DNA from: Methanobacterium sp. SMA-27
GTDB lineage: Archaea > Methanobacteriota > Methanobacteria > Methanobacteriales > Methanobacteriaceae
Reading direction: 5' to 3'
NCBI RefSeq assembly: GCF_000744455.1
Contig: NZ_JQLY01000001.1
Location: forward strand, 806,001-870,000
Length of the DNA: 64,000 bases
Shown: positions 8,964 through 18,366 of the stretch, one piece after another
How the letters are laid out: each line of letters begins with the position of its first letter
How positions within the stretch are numbered: the stretch's first letter is position 1
The notes under the pieces: generated by a model
Told to the model about the DNA's origin: nothing
Databases searched by the model: none
Seen by the model: the letters and a program-made list of their open reading frames with translations, nothing else
Translations under genes and position numbers: made by a program

Positions 8964-9692
8964 ATGGAAAATTTGGTTAATGGTAATGAACTTTGGAAAA
9001 CCTATGATCTAGGCGGTATACAGGTTAATGCTCTAAGAGGTTTGAATATAACGGTAGAAAAGGGTGAATTTGTATCTATAATGGGTCCTTCAGGATCTGG
9101 TAAATCAACACTTATGAATATGATAGGATGTCTTGACACACCATCACAGGGAGAACTCTTAATAGATGGAAAGAAAACATCATCCATGTCAGAATCTGAA
9201 CTCACCAAGTTAAGAGCTGAGAAAATTGGTTTTATCTTCCAGACATTCAATCTGCTCCCTGCATTGAGTGTACGTGATAATGTAGAGTTTCCAACAAGAA
9301 ACTTGAGTGGTGATAAAAAGCTTGGTAAATCTTCAAGGAAAAAAAGAGTGGAGGAATGTCTGGAAAATGTTGGTTTAGGCCATAGAATGGATTACTTACC
9401 TGCAAAACTTTCTGGAGGAGAAAGACAGAGGGTGGCAATTGCACGTGCACTTGTAAATAAACCAAAATTTATATTAGCAGACGAACCAACAGGAAACCTT
9501 GATTCAGAAGCAACAGAAAATATAATGAACCTACTGCACGATGTAAACATGGAAGGAACTACAGTTATCATGGTAACACACGATGCAGAAACAACAGACA
9601 AAACAAGGATCCTTAAAATAAGAGACGGTGTAATAGAAAGGAGTAAAATAAATGAAAAGGTTTTTACTGTTCCAACAGCAAATCTAATTTAA
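8964..9692 (+). CDS. ABC transporter ATP-binding protein, MacB/LolD type
   Basis: The 242-residue nucleotide-binding domain has Walker A GPSGSGKST (41-49), Q-loop Gln93 in FQTFNLLP, signature LSGGERQR (149-156), Walker B ILADEPTGNLD (170-180) and switch His206. The insert after the Q-loop and the overall order match the MacB/LolD/FtsE class that pairs with FtsX-type permeases. It is the second gene of the exporter operon controlled, by inference, by the TetR gene upstream. A periplasmic adaptor of the MacA type is absent, as expected for a cell without an outer membrane. Substrate unknown. Confidence 0.93.
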   Translation: MENLVNGNELWKTYDLGGIQVNALRGLNITVEKGEFVSIMGPSGSGKSTLMNMIGCLDTPSQGELLIDGKKTSSMSESELTKLRAEKIGFIFQTFNLLPALSVRDNVEFPTRNLSGDKKLGKSSRKKRVEECLENVGLGHRMDYLPAKLSGGERQRVAIARALVNKPKFILADEPTGNLDSEATENIMNLLHDVNMEGTTVIMVTHDAETTDKTRILKIRDGVIERSKINEKVFTVPTANLI

Positions 9693-9814
9693 ATGGATTT
9701 GATAGGGACACATCTAATAAAACCATTCTTAAATGAATAAGGAAAAATACTTATTTATTTATTTATTTTATATTTTTTTGAATCAATTCAAAATTCATTA
9801 TTAATTATGTATTT

Positions 9815-10498
9815 TTATACATTACTACAGTCACCAACTGTGGCTTCTTTATCCTGTTTGAAATCATTTTTATATTCAACAAGTGCAATTTCACAGCCAG
9901 GGCCTAATGTGATATAATTTCCTCGAACAACCTTTGCATGAGTATTTTCAAGATAGATATCGTCACCTTCAATAATGTCTGCAACGAGTTCGCTATGACC
10001 ACTTGGAGTGAACATATTTTTAAGACCCAAGAAGCTCAATCTTCCATCTCTTTTAACTGTAATTTTAGAACCACCAATTTCATTAACTTTACACTGCCAG
10101 TGTAAGTTTATTTTTAAAACATCTGCATTTAACAGCCCATCAATTGTAAATCCACCTTCTAAAGTTAGAACTTCTGCATTACAATCACCATCTATATTAA
10201 TATTACCAGTGATAACAGCTTCGTCTGCAAAAATTTCACCACCAACATCAATCTCACCTTGAACTTTAACTTTGTTTGCTTCCAAATTACCGTTGATTGT
10301 TGTCTGGCCTTTTATACTCGCAGTATTCGCTGTTTTTACATTGCCGTCAATATTACCTTCTCCATATATCTTAAGATTCAAACAATCCACATCACCATCT
10401 ATTCTCCCTTATCCCATGATAATAACGGTGTTAAATTTACCACCTGATGAGCTACCCTGGCCATTAATCCTCAACTCTGCACGTTTATCGTTATCCAT
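9815..10498 (-). pseudogene. Bactofilin-like polymer-forming protein with an in-frame TAA
   Basis: A strong AAGGAGG (10505-10511) precedes ATG 10498. Translation runs 29 codons (GKFNTVIIMG), meets TAA at 10411-10409, then continues in the same frame for about 197 codons to 9815. The whole product of about 227 residues is made of short beta-strand repeats (INGNLEAN, IDVGGEIF, ITGNINIDG), the right-handed helix of bactofilins. It ends with a VVRGNYITLGPGCEI block like Bacillus YhbF. No frame change is needed, only one stop. A GTG at 10390 could restart translation, but it lacks a well-placed Shine-Dalgarno. It is 13 bp downstream of the DUF4004 gene. I read it as a nonsense-mutated gene; a sequencing error is possible. 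Confidence 0.75.
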
Positions 10499-10511
10499 AC
10501 AAATATCCTCC

Positions 10512-11135
10512 TTAAGCTAATTTAATCTTTAATTCTTCGATTAAATCTGACATATTAAACTTTTCAATTATTTTAATGCTGTTTTCAAAAAATACTTTGC
10601 TTGGTTTTGAAATCAAACAGCAGGTAGATATCCCGAATTTACGTAGGAACATAAATTCACAATTTTTCCCCTTGTATTTAGGATAATCTTCTTCTAACAG
10701 ATTTAATATGATTTGTCCTTCTTCAAAATTGATTTTTCCCGATTGGAACATGTTATCTAAAACATGGAGGTAGAGAATTTTTTCAAAGGCATAACCTTTT
10801 GTTTCTCCCTTTTCACTAGTGTAGAAATCTATTGTATTTTTTGAAACAATGTTCTGCTGAATCAACTGGTTCTTTGGCATTGAGATCTCCATCAAGTTTG
10901 GAGAAAGCATGTTGGCAAGTTTATCCAGTGAAATATCTCCCTTCATATTCTTGATTTTATCAATTCTATCAAGTATTCTTTCCTTTGGAAAAAAGGTTTC
11001 CTGTCCTGTAAATGTGGATTTCCTAATGAACCAATCCTCAGGTATCAGATTTTTTCTCTTCCACCGATATAATTGGCCATAGGATATTTTGGTTAATTCT
11101 AACAGTTCTTTCTTTGATATTAAATCGGATTCCAT
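10512..11135 (-). CDS. DUF4004 (YhbD-like) MerR-type helix-turn-helix protein
   Basis: The protein is 207 residues from ATG 11135, chosen because the family begins MESDLISKKEL and a GGAGGA lies about 12 bases upstream. The longer frame to 11228 adds an unlikely leader. The N-terminal domain has KKELLELTKISYGQLYRWKRKNLIP, a MerR-like helix-turn-helix. The rest is helical. In Bacillus, yhbD lies next to the bactofilin genes yhbE and yhbF, and the same pairing is seen here. A role in controlling or assembling the bactofilin is therefore likely but unproven. The intact regulator beside a stop-interrupted partner is notable. Confidence 0.75.
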   Translation of the reverse strand: MESDLISKKELLELTKISYGQLYRWKRKNLIPEDWFIRKSTFTGQETFFPKERILDRIDKIKNMKGDISLDKLANMLSPNLMEISMPKNQLIQQNIVSKNTIDFYTSEKGETKGYAFEKILYLHVLDNMFQSGKINFEEGQIILNLLEEDYPKYKGKNCEFMFLRKFGISTCCLISKPSKVFFENSIKIIEKFNMSDLIEELKIKLA

Positions 11136-11353
11136 AACAAAAATCATTCCTCCATTTTTTGGATCCTTAAAATTTACTAATCCTATTTTTTTAATCATAT
11201 TTTGAAATAAATTCACGTAACATAACACTGTTCTACTGTTTATTTTTTTAGTATATAAATCTTTGTCAAATTATATTCAATAACCAAATTTGCTAAATTT
11301 AAGTAGATTAACTTATAAAATGAATATTAAACCAATAAATAAAAAAAATTAAT

Positions 11354-12019
11354 TTAAAACAAGTTTTTTAACAGTTTAATAATGTTATCAATAAAAGACT
11401 CCTTAGAAGTATTGCTGCTGGTGCTGTTTATACTATCTTTTATTGCAGATAATGATGCTGATGCACCTTTATTTAAATCATTCTGTATTATTGAATCATC
11501 ATGGGATTGAAGCCAGCTATTCCAGCTAACGGCTGCTTGATTTTTACCGTCCTGCATTATAGTATTTAAATCCCCATTAACAGCGGTTGCAATAGGGTTA
11601 AATTTTTTAGCATGGTTCTCATACTTACTATGGTCTGCATAGTTTTCTCCACTTACTGCATGGGGTGCTGAGAAAGTATCTGATATGTAGTGACTTGCAA
11701 CACCATAATCATAACTCGCATTACTATAATCTCCCTTATCATAGGCAGCTTTACCCTGGTCAAGCCACATTTTTGCTTTGTCATAACTTTTAGGATAGCT
11801 ATGGTATGTGAAGTCATGAAACTTTTCATCAGGATCATTAGAACCATCACGCATTGCATTTAAATCCAATTTCTGCTGAACATCAACCGGTAAACCATAA
11901 TAAACTACATCAACAATATCTGAATGTGTTTTTGAGGTCCATGCATCACTAACAGGCATTAAAATTAGTGATAATATACTCATAACCAAAATAAGATTCA
12001 TAATTTGTTTTAGTTTCAT
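11354..12019 (-). CDS. Secreted zinc-dependent phospholipase-C-like protein
   Basis: The 221-residue protein has a signal peptide (residues 1-26) ending VSDA, so the mature protein would start with Trp27. This fits zinc-dependent phospholipase C and P1-nuclease folds, in which the N-terminal Trp binds zinc. Further candidate ligands follow in order: His32 (SKTHSDI), His73, His110 and Asp114 (ASHYISDTFSAPH), His120, and a late DHSKYENH cluster (His130, Glu134, His136). It probably hydrolyses a phosphoester such as a phospholipid head group, outside the membrane. The Ser-rich C-terminus is short. Archaeal ether lipids make the natural substrate uncertain. Confidence 0.75.
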   Translation of the reverse strand: MKLKQIMNLILVMSILSLILMPVSDAWTSKTHSDIVDVVYYGLPVDVQQKLDLNAMRDGSNDPDEKFHDFTYHSYPKSYDKAKMWLDQGKAAYDKGDYSNASYDYGVASHYISDTFSAPHAVSGENYADHSKYENHAKKFNPIATAVNGDLNTIMQDGKNQAAVSWNSWLQSHDDSIIQNDLNKGASASLSAIKDSINSTSSNTSKESFIDNIIKLLKNLF

Positions 12020-12644
12020 TTTATTCCCATTTAATAAATTATAATTCGATATAATAATTTCTTTCCTACAAAGTATAAAAAAGAATCTATTAAACTACCA
12101 ATTATTTGTTTAAATAAATGAATATGGATTGTTAGAATAAATAAGGGTTATAAAACCTATAATTTTCCTAAAGCTTTAGATATGATAAATTATACAGTAT
12201 TTCAATTGTAAACCATGATCATAACTTAAAAACTTATTTTAAACCAAGAATTAATTTAACAATAACAAATAGAGCAGTTGAAAGGCAAGTACACGGGATA
12301 TGTGTTAATCGGACAGTTGAAAACATTCAACTTTAAAATACCCAAATAAATTAATGGCTTATATTGTACAATTCCTAATAATCAAATATTTATGCTCAAT
12401 TCAAATAAATTTTGAACCATCAAATATCTACGGGGCTCATATCTCACATCATGAACATTGGTATCGATTATTTTTTTATTTCTACTTATAAACTTGACAC
12501 ATTTTATGATATGGTTCTAGTTATAAGTTGAGTCTTGATTTACAATAAAATGGATGACCAATAGAAAAGTTTAAGCTATGTTTAAGAAATAAAATATATT
12601 ATCTCATATAACTAGTCTAATATCAATTTAGTGAGAATATAAAA
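12020..12644. other. Intergenic region with no supported gene
   Basis: About 625 bp without a convincing reading frame. Around 12275-12350 a short open stretch reads IEQLKGKYTGYVLIGQLK before a stop. It could be a fragment of a decayed domain, but it has no start or ribosome-binding site. The right end near 12600-12640 is TATA-rich and probably holds the promoter of the microprotein at 12645. Confidence 0.4.
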
Positions 12645-12779
12645 ATGTGCGAAACGAAAATAGAGTTTAAATGTTTGTACTGTGGAACGTTATACGATCC
12701 TAAAGAAGAGCTGGATTGTCCAGAGTGTGATGGTAAGGATAAAATTGTAGATAACATAAGTTCTCCATTACATCAATAA
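12645..12779 (+). CDS. 44-residue zinc-ribbon microprotein, tandem copy 1
   Basis: This encodes MCETKIEFKC-x2-CG, then EELDCPEC, a four-cysteine zinc ribbon (Cys10, Cys13, Cys25, Cys28), followed by DGKDKIVDNI. A near copy lies 420 bp downstream at 13065. The two share KTKIEFKC, CG-LY-P-EELDCP-C and DKIVD, so both are under selection. GTGAG precedes the ATG. Free-standing zinc ribbons of this size can be adaptor or nucleic-acid-binding proteins; the function here is unknown. Confidence 0.7.
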   Translation: MCETKIEFKCLYCGTLYDPKEELDCPECDGKDKIVDNISSPLHQ

Positions 12780-13064
12780 AATCAAAATTAATTCTGGATT
12801 CAAAGCTAAGATAGAATATTTAAGCGATCTTTAATTTTAAACATCTAACTTTTTATCAATTTATCCAAAAATACATTATTTTACATTAAAATACTTTTTA
12901 AAAAAAAACAGTTTTTTATTTAAATAAATATTTGAATAGTTAACTATAAATATCCTGATTTTTAACATCTATCTTAATTAAAAAATTTTTTGAACAATTG
13001 ATATTAATTATATATTATATTATTAATTATTCAAGACAACAATCGTAACCTTGAGAAAGATAAA

Positions 13065-13223
13065 ATGTGGAAAACCAAGATAGAGTTTAAATGTATACAC
13101 TGTGGCGCATTATACAACCCTAATGAAGAGCTGGATTGTCCAAAATGCAATGATAAAGATAAAATTGTAGACAAGATTAATTCTTCGTTTACAACAAAAA
13201 ACAAGAATTTAAGCGGTTCTTGA
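13065..13223 (+). CDS. 52-residue zinc-ribbon microprotein, tandem copy 2
   Basis: Paralog of the gene at 12645 with the same four cysteines in two pairs (Cys10/Cys13 and Cys25/Cys28), but with a longer Ser/Lys-rich tail. It has its own upstream TATA-rich DNA and a TTGAGAAAG-type leader, so it is probably transcribed separately. Bases outside the coding parts are not obviously alike, suggesting an old duplication. An antisense frame over it is a shadow. Confidence 0.7.
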   Translation: MWKTKIEFKCIHCGALYNPNEELDCPKCNDKDKIVDKINSSFTTKNKNLSGS

Positions 13224-13452
13224 ATCAAGATTATGAATGTTGCAGTGATTTTTTATTAAATCAACATATAAATTTTCAAATATAAATTTTAAACATTTTT
13301 TTGAATAAACTTGCTGAAAAAATATAAAAAATAATAAATAAATATTAATATATAAAACCATTATTTTTTTTTAAATATTTTAAAATTTTTACTATTTTTG
13401 AACGAATATCCTAACTTGATCTTGGATGATCACAAGTATTAAATATGTAAAT

Positions 13453-13466
13453 TGACTAATCAGTCT
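13453..13466 (+). promoter_or_regulatory. Palindromic operator candidate upstream of the second TetR gene
   Basis: GACTAATCAGTC (13454-13465) is a 12-bp inverted repeat with 4-bp arms, lying 45 bp before the TetR start. Its size and place fit TetR autoregulation near the start of transcription. Confidence 0.4.
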
Positions 13467-13510
13467 ATAGTTATGTTTAGGGGTACAATAAAAATTATCA
13501 ACGTGATACC

Positions 13511-14071
13511 ATGAACGATAAAAAGCAGAGCATATTAGATGTATCACTTAAGTTGTTTGTTGAACGCGGGTTCCATGGAACATCAACAGCAGAAATTGCA
13601 AAAACAGCTGGAGTGGCCACAGGAACATTATTCCATTACTTCAAAACCAAGGAAGATTTGATTAACACCCTATACCTAAACATCAAGGGTTGTTTGTTGA
13701 ACGATGTTAAGGGAAACTACAATGATAAAGAATCATTTAAAGAAAATATAAAAAAATTATGGCTAAAATTCATCAACTTCGGCATCAATAACCCTTATAA
13801 ATTCCAATTTATCCTAATTTTCCACAGTTCACCATATATTACTTCACTTACCAAAGAACAAGCTGAAACCAGATTTGTGGAAGTACTGGAAATCTACAAG
13901 AAGGGTATAGAAAAGAATGAAATCAAAATGGTGTACAATGAAATGGTAATGGATTATTTCTGGGGCAATATCTTTGGAACTGTAAGCCATTTCACCAAGT
14001 ATCCAGAAAACTTGAATGAAAAAAATATCAATTTAGCATTTGAACTTTTCTGGGATGGAATATCTAAATAA
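13511..14071 (+). CDS. TetR/AcrR family transcriptional regulator
   Basis: The 186-residue protein has an N-terminal helix-turn-helix, with [21 protein letters not shown] at about residues 28-48, and a C-terminal helical ligand domain ([14 protein letters not shown]). The aldo-keto reductase at 14134 starts 63 bp downstream on the same strand, so the two likely form an operon in which the regulator senses a substrate or inducer of the reductase. A palindrome at 13453-13466 is the probable operator. Confidence 0.9.
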   Translation: MNDKKQSILDVSLKLFVERGFHGTSTAEIAKTAGVATGTLFHYFKTKEDLINTLYLNIKGCLLNDVKGNYNDKESFKENIKKLWLKFINFGINNPYKFQFILIFHSSPYITSLTKEQAETRFVEVLEIYKKGIEKNEIKMVYNEMVMDYFWGNIFGTVSHFTKYPENLNEKNINLAFELFWDGISK

Positions 14072-14133
14072 ATAATTTAAATTTTGTTAAGGGTAAAATG
14101 ATTAATAGATATATTGTGGGGGGCTAAAATACA

Positions 14134-15351
14134 ATGTTATACAGAAAAATAGAAAAAAATGGGGATGAACTATCGGTTTTAGGGTATGGTGCAATGAGAT
14201 TGCCATCTAAAAACGGAAGAACAGACGAAGAAAGATCCATTAAACAGATAAGATACGCTATAGACCATGGTGTAAATTACATAGACACAGCAATAGCCTA
14301 CATGAACGAACCACTGGTTGGAAGAGCACTTCAAGATGGCTACAGAGAGAAAGTTAAAATAGCAACCAAACTTCCACCTTGGAATGTGAAAAATAAGGAA
14401 GACATAGAAAATGTTTTCAAAGTCCAGCTTGAAAATTTCAACATCGAATACATAGATTACTATATGCTACACGGCCTCCACGCAACAAACTGGAAAAAGA
14501 TGATTGAACTGGATGTATTAACATTCTTAGATAAAATCAAAAAAGCTGGAAAAATCAAAAATGCAGGTTTTTCATTTCACGGAGATAAAGACACTTTCAA
14601 AGAGATTGTAGATTCATACGACTGGGATTTTTGTATGATCCAATATAATTATCTTGACGAAGAAAACCAGGCAGGAACAGAAGGTTTAAAATATGCTGCA
14701 GAAAGAGGATTGGGAATAATAGTTATGGAACCTTTTAGAGGAGGTAACCTCACACGGGCAATACCTCCCGAAGTTCAAGAAATATGGGACAAATCAGAAG
14801 TAAAGAGAACACCTGCAGAATGGGCCTTAAGATGGGTTTTAAACCATCCTGAAGTAACATGTGTTCTTTCAGGAATGAATGAAGAGGAACACATCGAAGA
14901 AAATCTCAAAATTGCGGATGAAGCACTACCAAATTCACTTTCAGAAGAAGAATTGGACATAATAGGACAGGTCAGGGATAAATATAGGGAACTTATGAAA
15001 ATAGGATGTACTGGATGCCGCTACTGCATGCCATGTCCATCTGGAGTTGATATTGCCAAATGTTTCGAGATGTACGATTCCTCAAAAATATTTCCTAGTA
15101 ATAAAATAGAAACACAGATCATGTATGCACTGAGTTTAGGAGTAATCCATGGTAAACCCGCTTACGCCTCTAATTGTACCAAGTGTGGGAAGTGTGAAAG
15201 ACATTGTCCTCAGGAATTACCAATCATGGATCTTTTAGACGATGTATCAGGTGATATGGAAGGTGTTATAACCAAAATATTCCCGCCAATATTCAAGACA
15301 TACCTACGTTTTGATAAATACCGGACTGACAGAAGAGCAAGGAACATGTAA
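14134..15351 (+). CDS. Aldo-keto reductase fused to a 4Fe-4S ferredoxin domain
   Basis: The 405-residue protein has an AKR barrel in the first 280 residues with the catalytic tetrad Asp51 (YIDTAIAY), Tyr56, Lys79 (ATKLP) and His113 (MLHGLH). A C-terminal ferredoxin-like part follows, with GCTGCRYCMPC (Cys292, 295, 298, 301) and NCTKCGKCERHCP (Cys348, 351, 354, 358). It could therefore hold two 4Fe-4S clusters that pass electrons to or from NADPH-dependent reduction of a carbonyl. The substrate is unknown. This fused type is common in anaerobes. A paralog lies at 20447-21583. It probably forms an operon with the TetR gene. Confidence 0.92.
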   Translation: MLYRKIEKNGDELSVLGYGAMRLPSKNGRTDEERSIKQIRYAIDHGVNYIDTAIAYMNEPLVGRALQDGYREKVKIATKLPPWNVKNKEDIENVFKVQLENFNIEYIDYYMLHGLHATNWKKMIELDVLTFLDKIKKAGKIKNAGFSFHGDKDTFKEIVDSYDWDFCMIQYNYLDEENQAGTEGLKYAAERGLGIIVMEPFRGGNLTRAIPPEVQEIWDKSEVKRTPAEWALRWVLNHPEVTCVLSGMNEEEHIEENLKIADEALPNSLSEEELDIIGQVRDKYRELMKIGCTGCRYCMPCPSGVDIAKCFEMYDSSKIFPSNKIETQIMYALSLGVIHGKPAYASNCTKCGKCERHCPQELPIMDLLDDVSGDMEGVITKIFPPIFKTYLRFDKYRTDRRARNM

Positions 15352-15607
15352 AGAATAGGAAGAATATTACTAACTAAATTACAGTTTTTGGGATTATAAC
15401 CCATTTTTTACCACCATCATAAATTTAATCTCTCAATTTATGCATAATTATGGCCTAATTTATGAAGAATATATATCCTCTTCATCAAATAATAATACAC
15501 ATCAAATGATATTTAAAATATTATTTGTGGAATTTGAATTGTGGAACAAATAATATATATGATGGTCTGTTTTCAGTTCTCCCCAATTTTTGATTTGGAG
15601 TGATAAA

Positions 15608-15731
15608 ATGGCAATAACAATTAATATTCCCTTTGAATTGGAGGTAAAATTTAGGAGAATGGCCCCTAGACAAATTCGGAGATAAAAAGGGTAGATTATC
15701 AAAGGGTGCAATAGAAGCCTTGGAAGAATGA
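15608..15731 (+). pseudogene. Ribbon-helix-helix (VapB/CopG-like) antitoxin-type gene, frameshifted
   Basis: ATG 15608 has a GGAGTGAT just upstream and starts MAITINIPFELEVKF, the strand and first helix of a small ribbon-helix-helix DNA-binding protein. After RRMA the frame is lost. One base over, the rest reads DKFGDKKGRLSKGAIEALEE, the expected second half. An extra C in the CCCC run at 15663-15666 explains it. No toxin gene lies next to it. The rest of 15352-16119 shows no other gene. Confidence 0.65.
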
Positions 15732-16119
15732 TGCAATATTGATACTTAAAGATTCTAAACATTTATTAAACAAATTTTATTATTTTATTTTTAAATTTAC
15801 ATATTCCCCATAAATTTTTGGTGTAGGAGAAGTATCATAATTTTTTTTATTTATTTTATTTTATACCGCTGTGAGTTAATTCAATTTCCAATGGATTATT
15901 GTTATTCATTTTTTAGGAATGTTTGTTATGGTTGTGTGTTGGCCTAATTTATACTCTTGTTTGGATTTTTGTTATCATAATCATTTTTTCATTTCTAAAA
16001 ATCCTCTATCTCTAAGCAAAACCTTTATAAATAAAATGCATTGAATTAAATAAATAGAATAAACTTATTAGTTACTGATATGATTGTTATGTTTTGAATT
16101 TTATTGTGGGGTGGTTAAA

Positions 16120-16728
16120 ATGGTTGAATCTGAAATTTCTGGTACAATGGACACTAAACGTCTTGAAACTCTTGTTGATGGTATATTTGCCATTGCTATG
16201 ACTTTGCTGGTTTTGGGGTTAGCTGCTCCTCAAATCTCTGGCCCTTTAACTAATGCAGCTGTGACAAATGCTATTCTTAATATTATACCAAATCTTATAT
16301 CGCTTATAATTAGTTTCATACTTCTTGCTGTTTTCTGGAAAATACATCATCGTATTTTTAAACAGATAGATAGGATGGATGGCACATTGTTGTGGATAAA
16401 TGTTATCTGGCTGCTGTTTATTGTATTGGTTCCATTTTCATCAACATTAACAGGTGATTACGGCCAATTTCCAGTAACACATGTCGTGTTTAATTTAAAC
16501 ATGCTGGGTATAGCAGTACTTCTCTTCTTAAACTGGGAATATGCAACTAGACACAATTTTATACTTGATACAGTAGACAAAGCACAGATTACCTTCACAA
16601 AAAGGATTAATATCGCATTTATCGGTCTGGTGTTTCTGGCAATATTGCTCTCCTATTACATTCCATCATATGCGGAAGTAGTTTATTTAATTATCTTCCC
16701 ATTAGAACAGGTGTTGCAGCGGTTGTAA
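16120..16728 (+). CDS. TMEM175-like (DUF1211) membrane channel protein
   Basis: The 202-residue protein starts at ATG 16120, preceded by GGGGTGGT; the longer frame from 16084 has no site. Helix 1 holds [15 protein letters not shown], close to the FSDGxFAIxxTLL selectivity-filter signature of TMEM175 potassium channels. Five more hydrophobic helices follow, at about 50, 85, 105, 135 and 170. Prokaryotic members form tetrameric potassium-selective channels. A decayed relative lies at 21723-22028. It appears monocistronic. Confidence 0.85.
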   Translation: MVESEISGTMDTKRLETLVDGIFAIAMTLLVLGLAAPQISGPLTNAAVTNAILNIIPNLISLIISFILLAVFWKIHHRIFKQIDRMDGTLLWINVIWLLFIVLVPFSSTLTGDYGQFPVTHVVFNLNMLGIAVLLFLNWEYATRHNFILDTVDKAQITFTKRINIAFIGLVFLAILLSYYIPSYAEVVYLIIFPLEQVLQRL

Positions 16729-16893
16729 CGAATAATAAAAAATTTATTTATTTTTTTTCTTAAATTATTTCTTGCACTACCCAATTTTTATTCATAAAAG
16801 CAGTTTTTAAACTGTAAAATCTATCATTAATTTCATTAATGAAAACCAACATAATAAAGTTAGATTATAATTTGTTACAATGGGGATTCAAAC

Positions 16894-17136
16894 ATGGAAT
16901 TTAAATTTCTTAAATCTGACAACAAAAGGATAGAAAAAAAGTTAGAACAATTAAACAAGGAATATCTGGAAATTGAACATCAAAAAGAACTAGATAAAAT
17001 TGAGGAAAGATGTAAAGAAATAAAAAAACAATCGGATAATAATTTAAAAGCAGAAATATGGGCTGATATTTACCAAGATGTTCTTACACTTGAGAAAAAA
17101 TCGGATGAATATAAAAAATCTGAAAAGAAGAAATAA
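16894..17136 (+). CDS. Small coiled-coil protein
   Basis: The 80-residue protein is almost all charged helix (KKLEQLNKEYLEIEHQKEL), with a single WADIYQDVL hydrophobic patch near 55-65 and a Lys-rich end. GGGGATT precedes the ATG. I do not recognise a family. Low complexity makes distant matches unreliable. It is likely a soluble, self-associating protein. Confidence 0.55.
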   Translation: MEFKFLKSDNKRIEKKLEQLNKEYLEIEHQKELDKIEERCKEIKKQSDNNLKAEIWADIYQDVLTLEKKSDEYKKSEKKK

Positions 17137-17277
17137 AATAGATGAATAATACCTAAAAATAAAGATTAATTAAAAAATAAATACATAATCTATTAACCCC
17201 TAATTATTATTTACCCCTTATTATATTCTAATTATAAACTGTTTGTAGATAATTTACGCTCAAATGGCTAAATTGAT

Positions 17278-18366
17278 TTAAACAACATTTACTGAAACAT
17301 TATTCTTTTTACAGATCTGTACAATGTAATCTGAAGACATGAAAAGACTGGATGTTATTTTGATTTGCTGTTTGAATAAGTCACTTGATTCCACACCAAA
17401 AATTGTAATCCCCAATACCTTATCCTGTGAATCCATAACAGGACCTCCACTTTCACCCTTAGTTGTTTCGGCAGTGGTACCATAATATATTGAGCTATTT
17501 GCGACAGTCTGTGATGTTAATGATATTGTAAACCAGTTGACAAGATTTTCAAATATGGATTGAATATTGAAATTGTTGTTGGAGTTTGTGCCATTTTTAG
17601 CTGTTTCGGTGGTTAAAAATCCATTAGAAATTGATGGTTTCAGCTCCTGCTGATTAAAACTTGAATTTGTGCTGTTCGAACCAGGATACCCATACATATG
17701 GACTTTTTCTAGAATCGTAGGCTTTTTTGAACTTATATTAAGTGTGGGTAAATTATTAAGATTTGTGTTGAGCTTTAAAAGTGCAACATCTTCACCTATA
17801 TTAAGATTTCCCACATCCACAAGTGTTGCAGTAAAGTTCTGGTCAATATTTGGTACTTTGACTTTTATAACCTGTTTTGTAGAACTAACAGATAGAAGAC
17901 CTCTCTGAATTAATGCATTGGTTGTGCTGTTTGGATCGGCAGAGGAAGTTCCAAGTTCAGATACTAACTCCGGATTGTACTGGTCAATATAACCTTTAAC
18001 AGCTGCCATTTCGGTATAACGTTCTATGTCGCTGCTACTCAATATTTTAAGCTGCTCTTTATCGAGTGCTTCAAGATCACCTACCACGTGGAGTGCTGTT
18101 ATAATATAACCATTGTTGGTTACAATAAAACCCGTACCTGTATCCAGGGGATAGTATATCACAGTGATTGATGTAGTTCTGTTAAGGAATGGATCATTGA
18201 TTGTAACCACACCTGAAACACCATTTTCAATATAAACAACGGATCCAGCTGGTTGGGAATTATAATTAGACTGGGAATTACCTCCAGTAAAGTATTGAAC
18301 AGTAAAAACAACTGCAATTATAATCAAAACAGTTAATATTAAGAGTGATAATTTTTTAAACTTCAT
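17278..18366 (-). CDS. Membrane-anchored trypsin-like serine protease
   Basis: The 362-residue protein has an N-terminal signal anchor (about 7-27) and an extracytoplasmic chymotrypsin-fold domain. The triad is His93 (ITALHVVGD), Asp193 (GEDVALLKL) and Ser306 (GESGGPVMD). TGTGFIVTNNGYIIT, just before the His, is the DegP/HtrA-type lead strand. No PDZ domain follows, and the protein ends about 55 residues after the Ser. The linker has long Asn/Ser-rich insertions, as in surface proteins. The probable role is surface protein quality control or processing. It is monocistronic. Confidence 0.88.
   Translation of the reverse strand: MKFKKLSLLILTVLIIIAVVFTVQYFTGGNSQSNYNSQPAGSVVYIENGVSGVVTINDPFLNRTTSITVIYYPLDTGTGFIVTNNGYIITALHVVGDLEALDKEQLKILSSSDIERYTEMAAVKGYIDQYNPELVSELGTSSADPNSTTNALIQRGLLSVSSTKQVIKVKVPNIDQNFTATLVDVGNLNIGEDVALLKLNTNLNNLPTLNISSKKPTILEKVHMYGYPGSNSTNSSFNQQELKPSISNGFLTTETAKNGTNSNNNFNIQSIFENLVNWFTISLTSQTVANSSIYYGTTAETTKGESGGPVMDSQDKVLGITIFGVESSDLFKQQIKITSSLFMSSDYIVQICKKNNVSVNVV

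Noticed and set aside
10388..10390. Recoding of the TAA in the bactofilin gene
   Set aside because: Known archaeal recoding uses TAG (pyrrolysine) or TGA (selenocysteine), not TAA; no downstream stem was seen to suggest read-through.
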